From assembly GCA_003214465.1 (NCBI GenBank), contig QCLO01000002.1:62001-126000 (forward strand): DNA of 64,000 bases, given 5' to 3'. Under the pieces are notes generated by a model. That model worked only from the letters and a program-made list of their open reading frames with translations, did no database searches and had not been told where the DNA came from. The position numbers were made by a program, and so were the translations under genes. This stretch comes from Acidimicrobiales bacterium AG-414-N20. GTDB taxonomy: Bacteria; Actinomycetota; Acidimicrobiia; Acidimicrobiales; MedAcidi-G1. Below are positions 43,260 to 53,049 of the stretch, piece by piece (positions within the stretch are counted from its first letter, which is position 1; each line of letters starts with the position of its first letter).

Positions 43260-43356
43260 GTGACCTTTTGCATGGATCGATGCACTGCGAGGTACTCTCA
43301 GGTAGCGTTTATGATGTTGCTTTGCCCAGATAAACCGGCTTGGGTCCGGAGACACT

Positions 43357-44208
43357 ATGAACCAAACAACTAGTCAACGATACAGAGTGAAACCCATTCG
43401 CGAACGTCGCCGCGAGTGGCCTTTCCCTTTAAATCTTTATCAGACTGCTGTTGGCAGAAAATGGGTTATGGCTGCAACTGGTATAGGTCTTTTAGGTTTC
43501 GCTTTAATTCATATGATCGGAAATCTTCACGTGTATGAAGGCCCTGCGAAAATGCACGAATACGCGGAAGCCCTTAGGAACCTTGGTAGCGGGATACTCC
43601 CAAGATCACTAGTCCTTTGGTTATTGAGACTGGGTTTGATGGTGATGTTTGCTCTACATCTCCATTCAGCTATCACTTTGAAGGAAATGAGTAGAAAATC
43701 CAGTCAAAGTGCTTCTTTTACAGGCGGTGAAAAGAAATATGAAGGTGGAAGAGAATACATAGCTGCAAGTTATGCAAGCCGGACGATGAGATGGACCGGA
43801 CCGATAATTGCTTTATTTCTTGTCTATCACCTTGCAGATTTAACTTGGGGATGGTGGTTAGGTGATGACTTTGTTCCTGGCGACCCCTACCACAATCTTT
43901 ATTCTTCACTTTCGAGAATTCCGGTGGCAATTTTTTACGTAGTAGCGAATATGGCTTTGGCTTGGCATATCTTCCACGGAGCTTGGTCCATGTTTCAGAG
44001 CCTCGGCATAAACAATCCAAAATACAACCATCTTCGAAAAGGATTTGCTGCGAGCTTCGCAGGGTTAATACTTTTAGGCAATTTGAGTTTTCCAATAATG
44101 ACTCAAGCAAATCTGATTGATGAAGATGAACGCCTATGCCAAGTTAATGACCTTAATAGCAATGAGGAAGTTTTGGCGTGCCTAACGAAACAACTAGAGG
44201 ATCACTAA
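43357..44208 (+). CDS. sdhC: Succinate dehydrogenase cytochrome b558 subunit
   Basis: A 283-aa membrane anchor of B-type succinate dehydrogenase/fumarate reductase with five predicted helices. Candidate heme-ligand histidines occur in [29 protein letters not shown] and AWHIFHGAW, the pattern of diheme b558 subunits. It passes electrons from SdhB to menaquinone. The sdhA ATG follows its stop by 2 nt. Confidence 0.92.
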   Translation: MNQTTSQRYRVKPIRERRREWPFPLNLYQTAVGRKWVMAATGIGLLGFALIHMIGNLHVYEGPAKMHEYAEALRNLGSGILPRSLVLWLLRLGLMVMFALHLHSAITLKEMSRKSSQSASFTGGEKKYEGGREYIAASYASRTMRWTGPIIALFLVYHLADLTWGWWLGDDFVPGDPYHNLYSSLSRIPVAIFYVVANMALAWHIFHGAWSMFQSLGINNPKYNHLRKGFAASFAGLILLGNLSFPIMTQANLIDEDERLCQVNDLNSNEEVLACLTKQLEDH

Positions 44209-44210
44209 AT

Positions 44211-46145
44211 ATGGAAACTGAAACTAATACTCTTCTTGATTCCCGAGTCCCTTCAGGCCCGCTAGAAGACAAATGGGAAAATCATAAGTTCTCCATGAAA
44301 CTGGTGAACCCCAATAACAAAAGAAAATTCGACGTTATTGTTGTCGGAACTGGTCTCGCCGGTGCATCTGCTGCGGCTTCTTTAGGGGAACTCGGATACA
44401 AGGTAAAAGCTTTCACTTTCCATGACAGCCCTCGTAGAGCGCACAGTATCGCTGCGCAAGGTGGAATAAACGCTGCTAAGAACTACAAAAATGATGGTGA
44501 TTCCGTATACAGACTTTTCTATGACACTATAAAAGGTGGAGACTACAGGTCCAGAGAAGCTAACGTTCATCGTCTTGCCGAAGTCTCAACTAACATCATC
44601 GATCAGGCAACAGCTCAGGGAGTACCTTTCGCTCGAGAATATGGAGGGCTCTTAGATAACCGTTCTTTTGGTGGCGCTCAGGTTTCTAGAACTTTTTACG
44701 CAAGAGGGCAAACTGGACAGCAACTATTGCTAGGGGCGTACTCGGCAATGATGCGCCAAGTCTCAGCTGGAAGTGTTGAACTACATACGCGCTCAGAATT
44801 ACTTGATGTCGTAACTAAAGACGGGAAAGCCTGCGGCATTGTTACGCGTGACTTGCTTTCTGGTGAAGTTAGTGCCCATTCTGCTCACGCAGTTGTTTTA
44901 GCAACTGGCGGCTACGGCAATGTTTATTTTCTTTCAACCAACGCAATGATGAGCAACGTCACCGCCGCATGGAGGGCACATCGCCGTGGCGCTTTTTTCG
45001 CTAATCCCTGTTACACACAAATACACCCGACTTGTATTCCTGCGAGTGACGATTTTCAATCAAAACTGACTTTGATGTCTGAATCACTTCGAAATGATGG
45101 ACGTATATGGGTTCCAGACGCATTTGACGATTCAAGGCCAGCTCATGAAATCCCTGAAAACGAGAGGGATTATTATTTGGAAACTAAATATCCAGCTTTT
45201 GGAAACTTAGTTCCTAGAGATGTTGCTTCTAGAAACGCTAAAAATGTAGTTGATCAAGGACATGGTGTTGGGCCTCTTAAAAATGGTGTCTACTTAGATT
45301 TTGCTGCAGCTGTTGAAAGAGATGGCCAAGATGCTATTTCTGCAAAATATGGAAATCTTTTCGATATGTACGAAAGCATTACTGGCGAAAACCCTTACGA
45401 AGTACCGATGCGTATTTATCCCGCGATCCATTACACAATGGGTGGCGTGTGGGTTGATTACAACCTAATGACAACAATCCCTGGTCTCTACGCAATAGGT
45501 GAAGCAAACTTCTCTGACCATGGTGCGAATCGTTTAGGCGCGAGTGCTTTAATGCAAGGTTTAGCGGATGGCTACTTTGTTCTTCCCTACACCATTGGTG
45601 ACGGTTTAGCGGATCAACTAGGCAACCCAGCAGTTTCCACCGATGACCCGGTTTTCACAAATGCTGTGAGCGCTATAGAAGACGAAACAGCAAAATGGCT
45701 TTCTATCAATGGGACTCGTTCAGTCGATTATTTCCATAGGGAATTGGGAAGACTTGTTTGGGACCATATAGGAATGAGTAGGAATAAAGAAGGTTTGGAA
45801 AAAGCAATCTCAGAGATTTCAGCCTTAAAAGAAGAGTTCTACAGCGATGTTAGAGTTTTGGGCAGTGCAGATACTTTAAATCTTTCTTTGGAGAAAGCCG
45901 GGAGGGTTTCAGATTTCTTCGAATTAGCTGAATTGATGGCACACGATGCTCTGAAACGTGAAGAGTCTTGCGGTGGACACTTCAGAGAAGAACACCAAAC
46001 TCCTGAAGGTGAGGCTCAAAGAGACGATGAAGGATTCGCTCATGTAGCAGCTTGGGAATGGAATGGGGCAGGTTCTTTACAAACCCGACATGTAGAGCAA
46101 TTAGATTTCGAAAATGTGACCCTAACTCAAAGAAGTTATAAGTGA
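44211..46145 (+). CDS. sdhA: Succinate dehydrogenase flavoprotein subunit
   Basis: A 644-aa B-type SdhA. It has FAD-binding [15 protein letters not shown], the covalent-FAD histidine in [23 protein letters not shown] and the active-site region [11 protein letters not shown], followed by [22 protein letters not shown] chose the ATG at 44211 because AGAGGAT lies about 9 nt upstream; the GTG at 44178 would overlap sdhC. It oxidises succinate to fumarate at the inner face of the membrane. Confidence 0.95.
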   Translation: METETNTLLDSRVPSGPLEDKWENHKFSMKLVNPNNKRKFDVIVVGTGLAGASAAASLGELGYKVKAFTFHDSPRRAHSIAAQGGINAAKNYKNDGDSVYRLFYDTIKGGDYRSREANVHRLAEVSTNIIDQATAQGVPFAREYGGLLDNRSFGGAQVSRTFYARGQTGQQLLLGAYSAMMRQVSAGSVELHTRSELLDVVTKDGKACGIVTRDLLSGEVSAHSAHAVVLATGGYGNVYFLSTNAMMSNVTAAWRAHRRGAFFANPCYTQIHPTCIPASDDFQSKLTLMSESLRNDGRIWVPDAFDDSRPAHEIPENERDYYLETKYPAFGNLVPRDVASRNAKNVVDQGHGVGPLKNGVYLDFAAAVERDGQDAISAKYGNLFDMYESITGENPYEVPMRIYPAIHYTMGGVWVDYNLMTTIPGLYAIGEANFSDHGANRLGASALMQGLADGYFVLPYTIGDGLADQLGNPAVSTDDPVFTNAVSAIEDETAKWLSINGTRSVDYFHRELGRLVWDHIGMSRNKEGLEKAISEISALKEEFYSDVRVLGSADTLNLSLEKAGRVSDFFELAELMAHDALKREESCGGHFREEHQTPEGEAQRDDEGFAHVAAWEWNGAGSLQTRHVEQLDFENVTLTQRSYK

Positions 46146-46152
46146 GAAAAAA

Positions 46153-46923
46153 ATGTCAGAAGTAATTACCGTTAATTTAAAAATTTGGCGACAAGAAGGC
46201 CCAGATAAAGAAGGCCATTTTGAAGAGCACGCCCAAAAAATTACAACCGAAGCTTCTTTTCTAGAAATGATCGATGTACTCAACGAAGATTTAAATAATA
46301 AAGGCCTCGAACCTGTAGCTATTGAAAGCGATTGCAGGGAAGGCATTTGTGGAACCTGTGGTGTGATGATTAACGGACAGGCGCATGGACCTAGAAAGGC
46401 AACTACAACTTGCCAATTACACATGCGTGAATTTTCTGATGGTGATCAGATCGTTATTGAACCTTTTAGAGCAGGTTCCTTTCCAGTAATACGGGATTTA
46501 GTTGTTGATAGATCTCCTTTTGATCAAATTATTGAATCGGGAGGTTATATATCTGTCAATACCGGTGCAGCTTCTGACGCAAATCTAACTCCGGTTCCAA
46601 AAGAGGCTGCTGATCAAGCGTTTGATGCAGCTGCTTGCATAGGATGTGGTGCTTGTGTGGCAGCTTGTCCTAACTCAGCCGCACAGTTGTTTACTTCAGC
46701 AAAGATTGCTCATATGGGTTCCCTGCCTCAAGGTCAGCCAGAAAGGTGGAAAAGAACTGAGTCTATGGTGGGAACCATGGAGGAGTTCTTTGGTTCTTGC
46801 ACAAATCACGGAGAATGTCATGAAGCATGCCCTAAAGAAATCAGCCTCGACTTTATTGCTTTTATGAATCGCGACTACATGAAAGCAAAAATCAAAAACC
46901 GCGCTCTGTCTGGTCAGCGTTGA
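46153..46923 (+). CDS. sdhB: Succinate dehydrogenase iron-sulfur subunit
   Basis: SdhB, 256 aa. [2Fe-2S] ligands are in CREGICGTCG with a later C in TTCQLHM. The [4Fe-4S] and third-cluster cysteines are in CIGCGACVAACPNSA and CTNHGECHEACPKE. It conducts electrons from the flavin to the b558 heme subunit. It lies 7 nt after sdhA; the operon is sdhC-sdhA-sdhB, as in mycobacterial Sdh1-type loci. Confidence 0.95.
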   Translation: MSEVITVNLKIWRQEGPDKEGHFEEHAQKITTEASFLEMIDVLNEDLNNKGLEPVAIESDCREGICGTCGVMINGQAHGPRKATTTCQLHMREFSDGDQIVIEPFRAGSFPVIRDLVVDRSPFDQIIESGGYISVNTGAASDANLTPVPKEAADQAFDAAACIGCGACVAACPNSAAQLFTSAKIAHMGSLPQGQPERWKRTESMVGTMEEFFGSCTNHGECHEACPKEISLDFIAFMNRDYMKAKIKNRALSGQR

Positions 46924-46986
46924 TAAAAGTCAAGTTAACATCGAATGACATGGTGAAAATTATTATCATGCGGGGAGGTAACTAAG

Positions 46987-47214
46987 TTGCTAATTATCTA
47001 CTTGATATGCGTAGCTATTTGGATAAAACTGCTTTGGGATATCAGGAAAAGACCTGATCACCAGAAAACTTGGTTTTGGCCGTTTTTTGTAATTGGTCTT
47101 ATCTGTTCGGCTTTATTCTGGCCAGGTCTACTAGTACTAAGCGGAGTTTATTGGTATAAAGCTGGACGAATCCCTCCAGTGGACGGAGCGGAAAATAGTA
47201 GCCCTTTTAACTAG
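46987..47214 (+). CDS. Small two-span membrane protein
   Basis: A 75-aa protein of unknown function with two predicted helices (LIIYLICVAIWIKLLWDI and FWPFFVIGLICSALFWPGLLVL) and a short hydrophilic tail. The TTG start at 46987 is supported by a strong GGGAGGT 7 nt upstream; no better start exists. It lies 63 nt after sdhB and may belong to the same transcript. Confidence 0.65.
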   Translation: MLIIYLICVAIWIKLLWDIRKRPDHQKTWFWPFFVIGLICSALFWPGLLVLSGVYWYKAGRIPPVDGAENSSPFN

Positions 47215-47244
47215 CGATAATAAATTATCGTTCGTTTAAGAACG
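47215..47244. repeat. Overlapping palindromes after the small membrane protein
   Basis: CGATAAT-AA-ATTATCG (47215-47230) and CGTTC-(6 nt)-GAACG (47229-47244) share two bases. They lie directly after the stop at 47214 and before a GTG-started thioesterase gene. With no U-tract they are weak as a terminator and may instead be a regulator site or alternative RNA hairpins. Confidence 0.4.
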
Positions 47245-47282
47245 CCACCAAAGAACCGTGATGTCGGACTAACGTAAACTTT

Positions 47283-47699
47283 GTGCCGCATCGTCATAAT
47301 GTAAAAGTTCGTTTCTACGAGTTGGATCCATATGGCCATTTGAATCATTCTGCCTACATTCAACTATTTGAAACAGGGCGGATCGAGATGCTTGAACATG
47401 CTGGCATAGCTCTGAATCAAATTGAAAAAAATGACTTTAGGTTTGTAGTTTCGCAGATAGAAACTGCTTTTCTAAAACCCGTAGAGGCAGGTTCTTTTCT
47501 CACAATAGAAACTGAAATTCTAGAAATACGTAGAGCCTCATCTGTGTGGTGGCAGCAAATTATGGATGAAACTGATGTAGTAGCTACGCAACGTGTCAGA
47601 GCTGCTATTACCAACAGTGAGGGAAAACCTATTCGCGCTCCGAAAGAAATAACCGATGCCTTAATGCCTTTTTTATCGAGTTTTAAAAACGATGATTAG
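47283..47699 (+). CDS. Hotdog-fold acyl-CoA thioesterase (YbgC/4HBT type)
   Basis: A 138-aa single hotdog protein with the catalytic aspartate segment YELDPYGHLNHSAY, then YIQLFETGRIEML. It hydrolyses an acyl-CoA thioester, substrate unknown. Start is GTG at 47283. Its end overlaps the DUF368 gene by 8 nt, so the two are co-translated. Confidence 0.85.
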   Translation: MPHRHNVKVRFYELDPYGHLNHSAYIQLFETGRIEMLEHAGIALNQIEKNDFRFVVSQIETAFLKPVEAGSFLTIETEILEIRRASSVWWQQIMDETDVVATQRVRAAITNSEGKPIRAPKEITDALMPFLSSFKNDD

Positions 47700-48639
47700 T
47701 TTTGTATCAGTTTTTTTACGTTTAAAAAAAATTGCTAGCAATCTCTTAAGGGGATTTGCTATGGGAATTGCCGATGTTGTACCTGGGGTGTCTGGCGGGA
47801 CTATCGCTCTAGTTCTTGGTATCTATGAACAACTTTTAGAAAATATAAGCAATTGTGCTTTGAGTTTAGGAAAAATCTTAAAAGCTGATTTTTCAGGATT
47901 TATCAAACAACTTAAAAAAGTAAATTTTCTTTTTCTGATTCCAGTGATCGCAGGAATGCTCATAACTATTGTTTCGATTTCAGGACTTATGGTCGAACTA
48001 CTTGAAGAATACCCTGAACCAATGTCAGGTCTATTTTTTGGGTTGGTAGCAGCATCTGCGTTTATTGCCTTTTCATTAATAGATCTTTTGAATCTACAAA
48101 AAGTAATGTTTTCATTAGCTACAGCAGTTCTTTTCTTCGCTCTGTTGGGGTTACGTTCTAGTGCTTTTGAAAATCCTTCCTCCTGGGTCTTTTTTCTTTC
48201 AGGATTTATCGCAATTTGTGCATGGATACTGCCAGGGGTGTCTGGCGCGTTCTTGTTGTTAATAATGGGAAATTATGCTTCTGTACTAACTGCTATTGAT
48301 CACCAAGACTTTGAGAAGCTTTCAATGCTTTCGCTTGGCGCAATTGTTGGACTTACAGTTTTTTCTACTGTCTTAAAATTTTTACTAGATAAATATAGAG
48401 ACATAGTTCTATCTTGTTTAATTGGCTTAATGCTTGGATCCTCTAGGGTTCTTTGGCCCTGGCCTAACGGAGTGGGTGTGATCAACGATGATGGGAATGA
48501 GATACTTTCTGGAACAGGCGTGGATTGGCCTAATGCGAATAACTTTCTAACACCTCTACTTTTGGGATTACTAGCGTTTGGAATTGTTCTAATTCTTGAT
48601 TCAATCTCGAAAAAATCAGCTAAATCTAAAAGTTATTAA
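47692..48639 (+). CDS. DUF368 membrane protein (PopT-type polyprenyl-phosphate transporter candidate)
   Basis: A 315-aa multi-span protein with two DUF368 signature repeats, GIADVVPGVSGGTIALVLG and AWILPGVSGAFLLLIMGNY. Each sits at a re-entrant-like position. Members of DUF368 have been reported to recycle undecaprenyl phosphate across the membrane, so a role in wall-lipid recycling is likely. The start at 47692 overlaps the thioesterase; M at residue ~24 (GFAMGIADV) is an alternative. Confidence 0.85.
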   Translation: MISFVSVFLRLKKIASNLLRGFAMGIADVVPGVSGGTIALVLGIYEQLLENISNCALSLGKILKADFSGFIKQLKKVNFLFLIPVIAGMLITIVSISGLMVELLEEYPEPMSGLFFGLVAASAFIAFSLIDLLNLQKVMFSLATAVLFFALLGLRSSAFENPSSWVFFLSGFIAICAWILPGVSGAFLLLIMGNYASVLTAIDHQDFEKLSMLSLGAIVGLTVFSTVLKFLLDKYRDIVLSCLIGLMLGSSRVLWPWPNGVGVINDDGNEILSGTGVDWPNANNFLTPLLLGLLAFGIVLILDSISKKSAKSKSY

Positions 48640-48646
48640 TTCAGAC

Positions 48647-49579
48647 TCATCTGTCTGGCTGGTTGAACTCGATCCATGCATGGCCTTTACGGCCATCGTT
48701 AGTTTGTATAGAAACTAAACCACGTGGAAAACGTGAGATACGGCCATTATCTGGATCTGTTAAAAGAACAGGCGCCCATCCAATTGGCTCAAATTCAATA
48801 ACTGTTTCTCCAAGTGTCACATGACCGTTTGTTGGAATTCCTTCTGGCCCTAATTGCGGATTTGAAATAATTCTATGTTCTGCAATAAGCCCATCGGGAG
48901 AGGAGTGATACCCGATACCTAAGTCATGTCCTTCTACAGAAACCGCATGAAATCTTGACCCATCCTCAAAACGTCCCGAAAACCAAGTCCAGCCTTTATC
49001 CCACCAATCTCTTTCTGCCCATGAATGATCGCGTTGACCCCATCCATCTATTTGAGATTTTTTTTCACCTATTTGCACTTCGCCTGAAACTCTGCATGGA
49101 ATTTCATATCGGGTAGTCACGTCATAATGAAACGCCCAAGGTTCTGATCCATCAGATTTATTTTCATGAGAATCAGTTGCCCACCCTAAATCTATTCCGA
49201 CTGGAACCTTCTCGCCTCTCATATCCCCATAAGCTTCTTTAGGGTCGTCGAGGGCAACTCCAAATGCTTCTACACCTACACTGAAGTATTCAAGCGGGCT
49301 TTCAACTGCTAAATCTGCCCATAAACCCGTGGATCTAATCTCTAATCCTGGGGGTTCAGGAATTGCTGCGTCGTGATCGATAATGAAAACAGGCTTCTGG
49401 TCTTGCCCTACGATGCAGCACCAAAACCAACATTCGTTGAGATTAGAGCACACAGCGAGTCTTACGTACCCGCCATTTTTACCTTCCTCATCAAACCAAT
49501 CCATGTACCAGGATTCACTCCAAAGTCTTTCTGGTCCTTTTTCGTGACGTTTTTCGTCGGCAGGTGTCGGAACGCTCAT
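48647..49579 (-). CDS. AttH/CrtC-like lipocalin-fold protein (DUF7064/7065-type)
   Basis: A 310-aa protein rich in tryptophan and beta strands. The GWGQRDHSWAERDWW block at 179-193 and WFSGRFEDGSRFHAVS mark the superfamily of CrtC/AttH-like proteins common in actinobacteria and often found with lipid or terpenoid genes. It is the last gene of a three-gene operon; its ATG overlaps the preceding stop by 4 nt (49576-49579). Function is unknown; hydration, binding or isomerisation of a hydrophobic ligand are possible. Confidence 0.65.
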   Translation of the reverse strand: MSVPTPADEKRHEKGPERLWSESWYMDWFDEEGKNGGYVRLAVCSNLNECWFWCCIVGQDQKPVFIIDHDAAIPEPPGLEIRSTGLWADLAVESPLEYFSVGVEAFGVALDDPKEAYGDMRGEKVPVGIDLGWATDSHENKSDGSEPWAFHYDVTTRYEIPCRVSGEVQIGEKKSQIDGWGQRDHSWAERDWWDKGWTWFSGRFEDGSRFHAVSVEGHDLGIGYHSSPDGLIAEHRIISNPQLGPEGIPTNGHVTLGETVIEFEPIGWAPVLLTDPDNGRISRFPRGLVSIQTNDGRKGHAWIEFNQPDR

Positions 49580-50688
49580 TTATTAATCTCCTCATAATAA
49601 GGGTAGGGGTCATTATTGGGATCTTGTTGTGGAGGTTCAACTTCGGCGGTTACTAAAGGGTAAAGATCTTTTGAAATATCACGAGGACACTCCCAGTCTA
49701 TTTCTTTTTCAACTCCCGCTATTTGAGCAAAAGGGCGAAGAAAAGTGAAATAAACATATGCTCCACACTTGATACGCTCATCTCGGCTCATGGAAACAAT
49801 ATTCCTGTAATGGGTTTTTTGAATTTGTTTTACTTTTACAACAAAGGCTTCAAATTGGTTATCATCTATCGGTTCGAGTTTTCCATTTACATTTGCAAAA
49901 ATCGCAAATGAACTTAAGTTGTTTAAATAATCTTCTGGTGTTGTAACAGAAGTTCCAAAATCTGTGACAGTCACTTCAACTTTCGGATCCAAAACAAAAA
50001 TTGCTGTCAAGTTTTCATACGGTAGATCTGAAGCAACTTCCGACCACCAGAAATCACTTTTACTAAGTCTGTAGTAATCTCTGACAATCATTGTTCTACC
50101 ATCTGCTAATTTGTACGGCCCGGTATCTCCATGCCCTACACGAGTATCAAAGTAAAGCAAGAAAAGGTAATTGATTAAAGTCGCATTTAACTGCCTTATT
50201 AAAGTTCGTCTATGCTCGTCCACGGAACTTACTGATTGTTCAAAAAATTCTAATTGAGACGATTCCAACACATTTATCCTGTTGTTATTGTCAGCTGAAT
50301 GAAGATACTCGCCGCCTCTATAGGAACGGGACACGCGACCCCAAAAATCTAAGACTGTATGAGCATTTGAAACATCATCTAGAGATTGGTCGATCAAAGA
50401 CATTATGTTTCTTCCTATCAGCCAGAAATTTGCCACCCCCCAAAGAAAAACTGAATTCGCTTGACAAGCCGGTTTTCTTGCTTGCATACCGATCTCTTCT
50501 GGTTGCATAGATCCGGTTATAGTTTTTACCGCTTCGGGATATCGTAAAAAAGCTTCAATAGCCGAAACTGTCACATAAGAAGTAACAGGGATTAGCTGGG
50601 ATGAATAACCTGTTCGTTCAGCCATCAGACGTGCTGAGATCGGATTGATTGACTTTATGTAGTTGTTTACTTCTGAAGTTTCACTCAT
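49576..50688 (-). CDS. Unknown 370-aa protein in the phosphohistidine-domain operon
   Basis: I do not recognise this protein. It is mostly helical, with no signal peptide and only a weak hydrophobic patch (ANSVFLWGVANFWLIGRNIM). A conserved-looking aromatic and polar stretch is DFWGRVSRSYRGGEYLHSADNNNR. The C-terminus is proline/aspartate-rich (VEPPQQDPNNDPYPYYEE). It lies between a free-standing swivel domain (8-nt overlap) and an AttH-like protein (4-nt overlap), so all three should be made together. It could be the enzyme whose product the swivel domain phosphorylates or carries, but nothing in the sequence proves that. Confidence 0.75.
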   Translation of the reverse strand: MSETSEVNNYIKSINPISARLMAERTGYSSQLIPVTSYVTVSAIEAFLRYPEAVKTITGSMQPEEIGMQARKPACQANSVFLWGVANFWLIGRNIMSLIDQSLDDVSNAHTVLDFWGRVSRSYRGGEYLHSADNNNRINVLESSQLEFFEQSVSSVDEHRRTLIRQLNATLINYLFLLYFDTRVGHGDTGPYKLADGRTMIVRDYYRLSKSDFWWSEVASDLPYENLTAIFVLDPKVEVTVTDFGTSVTTPEDYLNNLSSFAIFANVNGKLEPIDDNQFEAFVVKVKQIQKTHYRNIVSMSRDERIKCGAYVYFTFLRPFAQIAGVEKEIDWECPRDISKDLYPLVTAEVEPPQQDPNNDPYPYYEEINK

Positions 50689-51037
50689 TTTGATCAGCTA
50701 AATAAATTGAACCTGTAGTTTCAGTGCCATCAAGGATTATTTCAGTTCCGTTTTCAGGCTCGTTAGAAAATTCGGCTGCTATTAGACCTGGGATTTTAAA
50801 TTCACGGCTAACTATTCCTATATGGCTTCTGATTGTTCCTCCTGTGCAAATCACTCCAGATAGCTCATCAAAAATCGGAGATAAGAAAGTGGCACCTGCA
50901 TCTCTAATCACCGCGATTATCCCATCGACTCCTGTATCCATTAAATCAAGAACGTCTTCGGGGCCTTCCAAACGTTTCCAAATTCCTCTAACAGGTTCGT
51001 AGTCATAGGTTTTTTGCCCGATACCAATCTTTTCCAT
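50681..51037 (-). CDS. Free-standing PEP-utilizing (phosphohistidine swivel) domain protein
   Basis: A 118-aa protein consisting almost only of the mobile domain of PEP synthase/PPDK/Enzyme I-like enzymes. The motif CTGGTIRSHIGIVSREFKIPG contains the phospho-acceptor H72 in the expected TGGxxSHxxIxxRE context. The first ~25 residues (ENIGIGQ-like start, YDYEPVRGIWK) are an extension. The usual ATP-grasp and PEP-binding partner domains are absent here and from both neighbours. It must act with a partner in trans or have a new role. First gene of the operon. Confidence 0.8.
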   Translation of the reverse strand: MEKIGIGQKTYDYEPVRGIWKRLEGPEDVLDLMDTGVDGIIAVIRDAGATFLSPIFDELSGVICTGGTIRSHIGIVSREFKIPGLIAAEFSNEPENGTEIILDGTETTGSIYLADQNE

Positions 51038-51098
51038 TATTTAACAGTACTAGGAAGATCAAGGGAGGTCTGTTACGGAGTAAGCGTAAGATTGAACA

Positions 51099-51494
51099 GT
51101 GGAAAAAATCTTACACCTCTCGGATCGGTGGATAGAAGAGTTAAACAACGCTGCCCAATCCCACAAGGGTTTAGGAAATGCTATAAGTGGAATTGAACTT
51201 GTTGTCGAGTACAGAGTTGTAGATAAGGAATCTGTTAGCTGGCAAATCCAAATAAATAAGGGCGACATAGAAATTACTGCTGATTGTAGACATGAACCTG
51301 ATGTTTGGTTTGAAACTGATAGGCCTACAGCAATTTCCTTATTTGAAGGGAAGATAAATCCTTTGAACGCTGTAATTGAAGGGAATATGGAAATAGGTGG
51401 TGATCCAAGAAGACTTCTTGAATCTTCGGAAATGTTCGAACAACTAGAAGATGTCTTTGAAACAATTCGCAATTCGACGGTTACCGATTCTTAA
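51099..51494 (+). CDS. SCP2-like sterol/lipid-transfer domain protein
   Basis: A 131-aa protein of the SCP2 fold: a helix, five strands and a final helix, with FETDRPTAISLFEGKINPLNAVIEGNMEIGGDP-type features (short segment seen in 108-residue region). It should bind hydrophobic ligands such as acyl-CoA. GTG start at 51099. It is divergent from the swivel-domain operon, with 61 nt between, which must hold both promoters. Confidence 0.72.
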   Translation: MEKILHLSDRWIEELNNAAQSHKGLGNAISGIELVVEYRVVDKESVSWQIQINKGDIEITADCRHEPDVWFETDRPTAISLFEGKINPLNAVIEGNMEIGGDPRRLLESSEMFEQLEDVFETIRNSTVTDS

Positions 51495-51516
51495 TAAACA
51501 CTAGTAGCTTTTACAT

Positions 51517-51952
51517 ATGGGTGAATTATTAGAAATTTGGCTGAAAGAAAATCACGATCAACCAATGGTTCCGCTTACTGAAGCAGAAGTAAGAGCTGGT
51601 GAAGGTATCAAGGATTCTGCAAAAGAGCCTCATGCAGACCGGCAAGTGACTGTTCTTTCTAAAGAAAGCTGGGGAAGCTGCAATAAGTAGCATAGGTGAA
51701 TCCGTTGACCCTAAAGAACGAAGAGCAAATTTTATTGTAAGTGGCGTGACGCTTGAAGAAACTGTAGGAAAAATTCTCCAGATTGGTGAACTCAAAATTG
51801 AAGTAACAGGTGAGACTGTTCCATGCAAACTGATGAATGAGGTTTCTGAAGGGCTCCGTGAAGCTTTGAAGCCATCCTGGCGCGGAGGTATCACGGGATC
51901 TGTAATAAACGATTGCTTAGTTAAAAAGGGAGATCCAGTTAGCTGGTTGTGA
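51517..51952 (+). pseudogene. MOSC-domain protein gene with a frameshift
   Basis: The frame from ATG 51517 encodes MGELLEIWLKENHDQPMV, VRAGEGIKDSAKEPHADRQVT and stops soon after SKESWGSC. Skipping one base in GGGG at 51671-51674 gives SKESWEAAISSIGESVDPKERRANFIVSGV, then LQIGELKIEVTGETVPCKLM, EALKPSWRGGITGSVIN and a stop at 51950-51952. Together the parts form a full small MOSC domain (about 145 aa), including its conserved cysteine in VPCKLM. So this is a +1 shift in a short G-run. It may be a real loss, a rare frameshift, or a sequencing error. MOSC proteins carry sulfur for molybdenum or other cofactors. Confidence 0.85.
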
Positions 51953-51959
51953 AACTTTT

Positions 51960-52949
51960 TTAAATTAAGTTCAAGCCAGAGACAGTGTCTCGTTCTTCAG
52001 ATAATTCTTTAATCGAGGCATCAATTTTCATTTTTGAAAAATCATCTATTTCAAGATCTTTCACAATTTCCCAATTCCCATCAGAGCATTTAACGGGGAA
52101 GGACGAAATTAGACCTTCTTCAACTCCGTAACTGCCATCAGAACACACGGCCATAGACACCCAGTCATTTTCGGGGGTTGAGCCAGTCCAATCGCGGACA
52201 TGATCAATTGCGGCATTTGCAGCTGACGCTGCGCTGGAAGCACCTCGAGCTTCGATTATGGCTGCTCCTCTTTGTTGAACCGAAGGAATAAAAGTATTTT
52301 CTAACCAATTCTGATCATCTATAACCTCTGCGGCAGATTTGTCAGAAATTTCGCAATTGAATAAATCCGGATACTGAGTTGCAGAGTGATTCCCCCAAAT
52401 AGTCATTTTGATTATTTCTGTTGTTGGAATATCTAACTTATGAGCAACTTGGGTAATTGCCCTGTTGTGATCCAAGCGAGTCATTGCTGTGAATCTTTGA
52501 CTAGGTATATCAGGCGCATTATTCATCGCTATAAGACAGTTGGTGTTTGCGGGGTTACCAACCACCAATACACGTATGTCATCTGCTGCCTTTTTATTCA
52601 ATGCTTCACCTTGGCCGGTAAAAATTTCACCATTTGCCTCCAAAAGGTCTTTGCGCTCCATCCCTTTACTTCTGGGTCTAGATCCAACTAATAAAGCAAT
52701 GTTTGCTTCATTAAAAGCTTGCTCTGCTTGATCCGAAAGTTCTATTTCTTTTAACAAAGGAAAGGCGCAATCATCAAGTTCCATAGCGACTCCTTCTAGT
52801 GCACCCATTGCTGGGGGTATCTCTAACAGTTGGAGGATTACAGGCTGATTCAAGCCGCAAAGTTGTCCACTGGCTATACGAAAAACGAGGCTATAACCAA
52901 TTTGGCCTGCAGCTCCGGTTACCGCTATTCGAATTGGGTTCTGGTTCAA
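51960..52949 (-). CDS. mdh: Malate dehydrogenase
   Basis: A 329-aa MDH of the cytosolic/actinobacterial type. NAD motif [10 protein letters not shown], substrate-loop [28 protein letters not shown], catalytic aspartate in MTRLDHNRA and catalytic histidine in [11 protein letters not shown]. Oxidises malate to oxaloacetate. It lies 100 nt downstream of the ABC exporter pair on the same strand and probably has its own promoter in that gap, which otherwise shows nothing notable. Confidence 0.95.
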   Translation of the reverse strand: MNQNPIRIAVTGAAGQIGYSLVFRIASGQLCGLNQPVILQLLEIPPAMGALEGVAMELDDCAFPLLKEIELSDQAEQAFNEANIALLVGSRPRSKGMERKDLLEANGEIFTGQGEALNKKAADDIRVLVVGNPANTNCLIAMNNAPDIPSQRFTAMTRLDHNRAITQVAHKLDIPTTEIIKMTIWGNHSATQYPDLFNCEISDKSAAEVIDDQNWLENTFIPSVQQRGAAIIEARGASSAASAANAAIDHVRDWTGSTPENDWVSMAVCSDGSYGVEEGLISSFPVKCSDGNWEIVKDLEIDDFSKMKIDASIKELSEERDTVSGLNLI

Positions 52950-53049
52950 GATCTACTCCATTTAAACTATTTTTACTTTCACCTGAGAATACTTTCTAAA
53001 TTCTGAGTTTGGCGTGAAAAACGATAATCAAATCGATTTGTTACTTTTT

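Noticed and set aside
43260-43356. Riboswitch in the sdhC leader
   Set aside because: The leader is more GC-rich than its surroundings, but I cannot match it to any known riboswitch core or see a terminator or sequestering hairpin.
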